From a candidate division KSB1 bacterium (GTDB lineage Bacteria; Zhuqueibacterota; Zhuqueibacteria; Zhuqueibacterales; Zhuqueibacteraceae), in NCBI GenBank assembly GCA_034506175.1, contig JAPDQB010000027.1:1-64000 (forward strand): 64,000 bases of DNA, read 5' to 3'. Shown here one piece after another: positions 62,970 through 64,000 of the stretch (position 1 is the stretch's first letter; the number at the start of each line of letters is the position of its first letter). A model generated the notes under the pieces. That model had not been told where the DNA came from and did not search any database. It saw only the letters and a list, made by a program, of their open reading frames with translations. A program made the translations under genes and the position numbers.

Positions 62970-62989
62970 GATTTAGCCGATTGAGTGGC

Positions 62990-63008
62990 TGTAAGCATTT
63001 CAAACAAC
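62990..63008 (+). promoter_or_regulatory. Candidate activator (enhancer) site 3, TGTAAG element
   Basis: TGTAAGCATTTCAAACAAC shares 14 of 19 positions with site 1. It starts 137 nt before the GG of promoter 3; the other two TGTAAG copies are at 132 nt. Confidence 0.45.
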
Positions 63009-63069
63009 CTATAAAAATTTTTTACAATTTTCCCGTCTCCTTGCACTGGCGTGGTTTTTAAACCCCTGC

Positions 63070-63098
63070 CGGCAAGATGTTAAAAATCTTGCCGTTTT
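63070..63098 (+). terminator. Stem-loop with short T run, between pal and the receiver gene
   Basis: CGGCAAGAT (63070-63078), 7-nt loop, ATCTTGCCG (63086-63094), TTTT. A second terminator for readthrough from pal is the simple reading. Because it is only 27 nt upstream of promoter 3 it could instead be an operator. Confidence 0.5.
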
Positions 63099-63124
63099 GC
63101 CAACAAGAAAAAGTCAAGCAAAGC

Positions 63125-63141
63125 TGGCACAAGCTTTGTTG
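63125..63141 (+). promoter_or_regulatory. Sigma-54 type promoter 3
   Basis: CTGGCACAAGCTTTGTT: GG (63127-63128), 10 nt, GT. The predicted start is about 63152, only 17 nt before the receiver start codon and just before its AAAGGGTGAGG ribosome site. That placement is ideal for driving the gene. Confidence 0.7.
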
Positions 63142-63168
63142 GAAGAAATCTAAAAGGGTGAGGCATTT

Positions 63169-63636
63169 ATGGCACGCGTTCTCATTGTGGAAGATGACGG
63201 CAATCTGCGGCTGCTCTATCGCATTGTGCTGGAAACCGAAGGATATGAAGTGATCGACGTCGGATCAGGCGCCGAAGCCTTGCGGGTTTTGTCGGAAGAA
63301 TTGGTTGACGTCGTGGTGTTGGAACTCGGCTTGCAAGACATCAGCGGGTTGCAATTGATCGACGTGATTCGATCGCAGCGGTGGTATGTGCCGATCATTG
63401 TCAACTCCATCTATGATTTCCTGTCTGAAGAGCGCCGCAACTGGGATGTGGATGAAATCGTCTCCAAGTCTTCCGGCCCGGCGGCATTGATTTACGCCCT
63501 GAAGCGAATCGCTCCGGTCGAACATGTCATTGAGCAGTATGAGTACGACAAGCGCCCGGCAGCCCGTCACACCCATCATTTTTCGGCTGGCGTTTCTCGA
63601 AGACAAGCAGGAAGCGAGTACAAGTCTACACCTTGA
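63169..63636 (+). CDS. Receiver-domain protein with Glu in place of the phospho-acceptor Asp
   Basis: 155 residues. Aligned with the receiver at 54503, the acidic pair (Asp9-Asp10 next to Glu8), NLRLLY block, GSGAEALRVLSEE and Lys of VSKSSG are all kept, but the phosphorylation site is VVVLELGLQD with Glu52 (codon GAA 63322-63324) where the paralogue has Asp52. Glu at this place often mimics the phosphorylated state. The C-terminal 35 residues are basic and unstructured, with no output domain. Sigma-54 promoter 3 lies just upstream. I infer a constitutively 'on' partner-binding protein whose activity is set by its amount. Confidence 0.85.
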   Translation: MARVLIVEDDGNLRLLYRIVLETEGYEVIDVGSGAEALRVLSEELVDVVVLELGLQDISGLQLIDVIRSQRWYVPIIVNSIYDFLSEERRNWDVDEIVSKSSGPAALIYALKRIAPVEHVIEQYEYDKRPAARHTHHFSAGVSRRQAGSEYKSTP

Positions 63637-63754
63637 ACACAGGCGAGGAGGCCATTCTTATGGTGCCACAAAAACCAACGCGATTCAATCCAAGGCGGGT
63701 GGAAAAGGAGCAAAATAGAATTCAAGAAAAAAGCTCCGATGGCAGCTCGACGAA

Positions 63755-63796
63755 AAAAGGCGGTGGCAAAGGACATGGTCGCCGCCTTTTCTTTTT
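63755..63796 (+). terminator. Rho-independent terminator after the receiver gene
   Basis: AAAAGGCGG (63755-63763) pairs with CCGCCTTTT (63782-63790), followed by CTTTTT. It is about 120 nt after the receiver stop. A 67-codon frame from ATG 63660 (after GGAGG) runs through it and is therefore doubtful. Confidence 0.7.
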
Positions 63797-63912
63797 ATCG
63801 AAGCGGCTGGCGGCGTTCGCGAAAGAGTTGCCCGATTTCCGCGCCGAGAAAGAAAACCAGTGAGGAATAATAAATCCAAAAGATCACGATGACCAGGCCT
63901 CGGCAGACCTCC
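63795..63912 (-). pseudogene. YihY/BrkB-type membrane protein, C-terminal relic
   Basis: On the minus strand a frame ends at TAA 63795-63797 and reads GLVIVIFWIYYSSLVFFLGA, EIGQLFRERRQPLR. The 'WxYYSSxxFFxGAE' end is diagnostic of YihY/virulence-factor-BrkB proteins. Upstream (higher coordinates) the frame quickly loses homology and meets a TGA near 63948. There the plus strand codes for an IS66 fragment, so an insertion seems to have cut the gene. Confidence 0.6.
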
Positions 63913-64000
63913 GCCCAGCCGATTCTGATTGCGATCAAAGCCTGGCTGGATCAACAGCTGCGAGAAGTTTTGCCCAAGAGCGTCATGGGCAAAGCCATTG
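63889..64000 (+). mobile_element. IS66-type transposase fragment (continues past the window)
   Basis: A plus-strand frame, open after TAA 63871-63873, reads RPRQTSAQPILIAIKAWLDQ and LREVLPKSVMGKAI to the edge. 'PIL..l.aWL....vLPKSp.gkAI' is the hallmark of the central/C-terminal part of IS66 transposase. The N-terminal two thirds of the protein are missing before this point, so it is a truncated copy, not a full element starting here. Confidence 0.65.

Noticed and set aside
63660..63863. 67-codon basic frame after a GGAGG site downstream of the degenerate receiver
   Set aside because: It runs through the terminator hairpin and into the antisense of the YihY relic, so the second half is not plausible protein; only the ribosome-like site speaks for it.

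Overview
The window looks like a chromosomal segment of an uncultured FCB-group bacterium, most likely candidate phylum KSB1 or a Calditrichota relative. Pointers are: a secreted GH13 amylase and a small lipoprotein that both carry the 'QN(Y/S)PNP' type C-terminal secretion domain; a PPi-type phosphofructokinase; many lipobox proteins; and a moderately GC-rich genome with AT-rich intergenic palindromes. The assignment rests on gene style only, since there is no rRNA in the window.

Layout. 1-2.7 kb: the 3' tip of an IS66-type transposase, then a small electrophile-stress type group (NAD(P)-binding reductase, DJ-1/PfpI protein, divergent HxlR regulator with an operator). 2.7-8.3 kb: dprA, then eight tRNA genes, including four different serine isoacceptors, interleaved with gltX and tadA, and bordered by hairpin repeats, a frameshifted DUF5647 gene and a HepT toxin relic. 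8.4-16 kb: bactofilin, a lipoprotein, the ylxR-ylxQ-5-FTHF cyclo-ligase operon, an alkyltransferase-like repair protein, a 1027-residue secreted amylase, a histone-H1-like protein and an inositol-monophosphatase-family enzyme. 16-23.7 kb: a decayed DUF1460 gene, a soluble histidine kinase, and a five-gene run (DUF547, glycosyltransferase, radical SAM, periplasmic helical protein, lycopene cyclase) followed by tsaC. 23.9-35 kb (minus strand): an oxidoreductase/PVC-type cytochrome/sugar isomerase operon, a secretion-domain-only lipoprotein, a deleted endonuclease/phosphatase gene, an asparagine-synthase-like/radical SAM/CRTAC1 operon, and a cytochrome-b gene with two in-frame stops. 35-44.6 kb (minus strand): a repeat-rich spacer, a VWA membrane protein, tsaD, a CdaR-like protein, cdsA, a HIT protein, two toxin-antitoxin pairs and pyrD. 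44.9-53.8 kb (plus strand): PPi-phosphofructokinase, a TatT lipoprotein, an M28 peptidase, a two-gene unit with a TIR/deoxyribosyltransferase-like protein, a CapA lipoprotein and DUF2851. 53.8-63.7 kb: a signalling block with three single-domain receivers, a membrane histidine kinase, an NtrC-family activator, AsmA and Pal. The right edge has a YihY relic abutting another IS66 fragment.

The most interesting signal is in the signalling block. Three sigma-54 type promoters share the core CTGGCA-N5-TTTGTT. Each has a matching TGTAAG-centred element 132, 132 and 137 nt upstream. They lie around an NtrC-family activator and kinase gene pair, and each reads toward small proteins or single-domain receivers. 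One of those receivers has Glu where the phospho-accepting Asp should be. This looks like a compact local sigma-54 regulon with feedback parts, and I do not recognise it as a described system.

At least seven genes in the window are broken (HepT, DUF5647, DUF1460, an endonuclease/phosphatase, a cytochrome b, YihY and IS66 pieces). So either there is active gene decay here or the assembly carries some indels. The broken genes with in-frame stops or large deletions cannot be explained by single-base errors alone.
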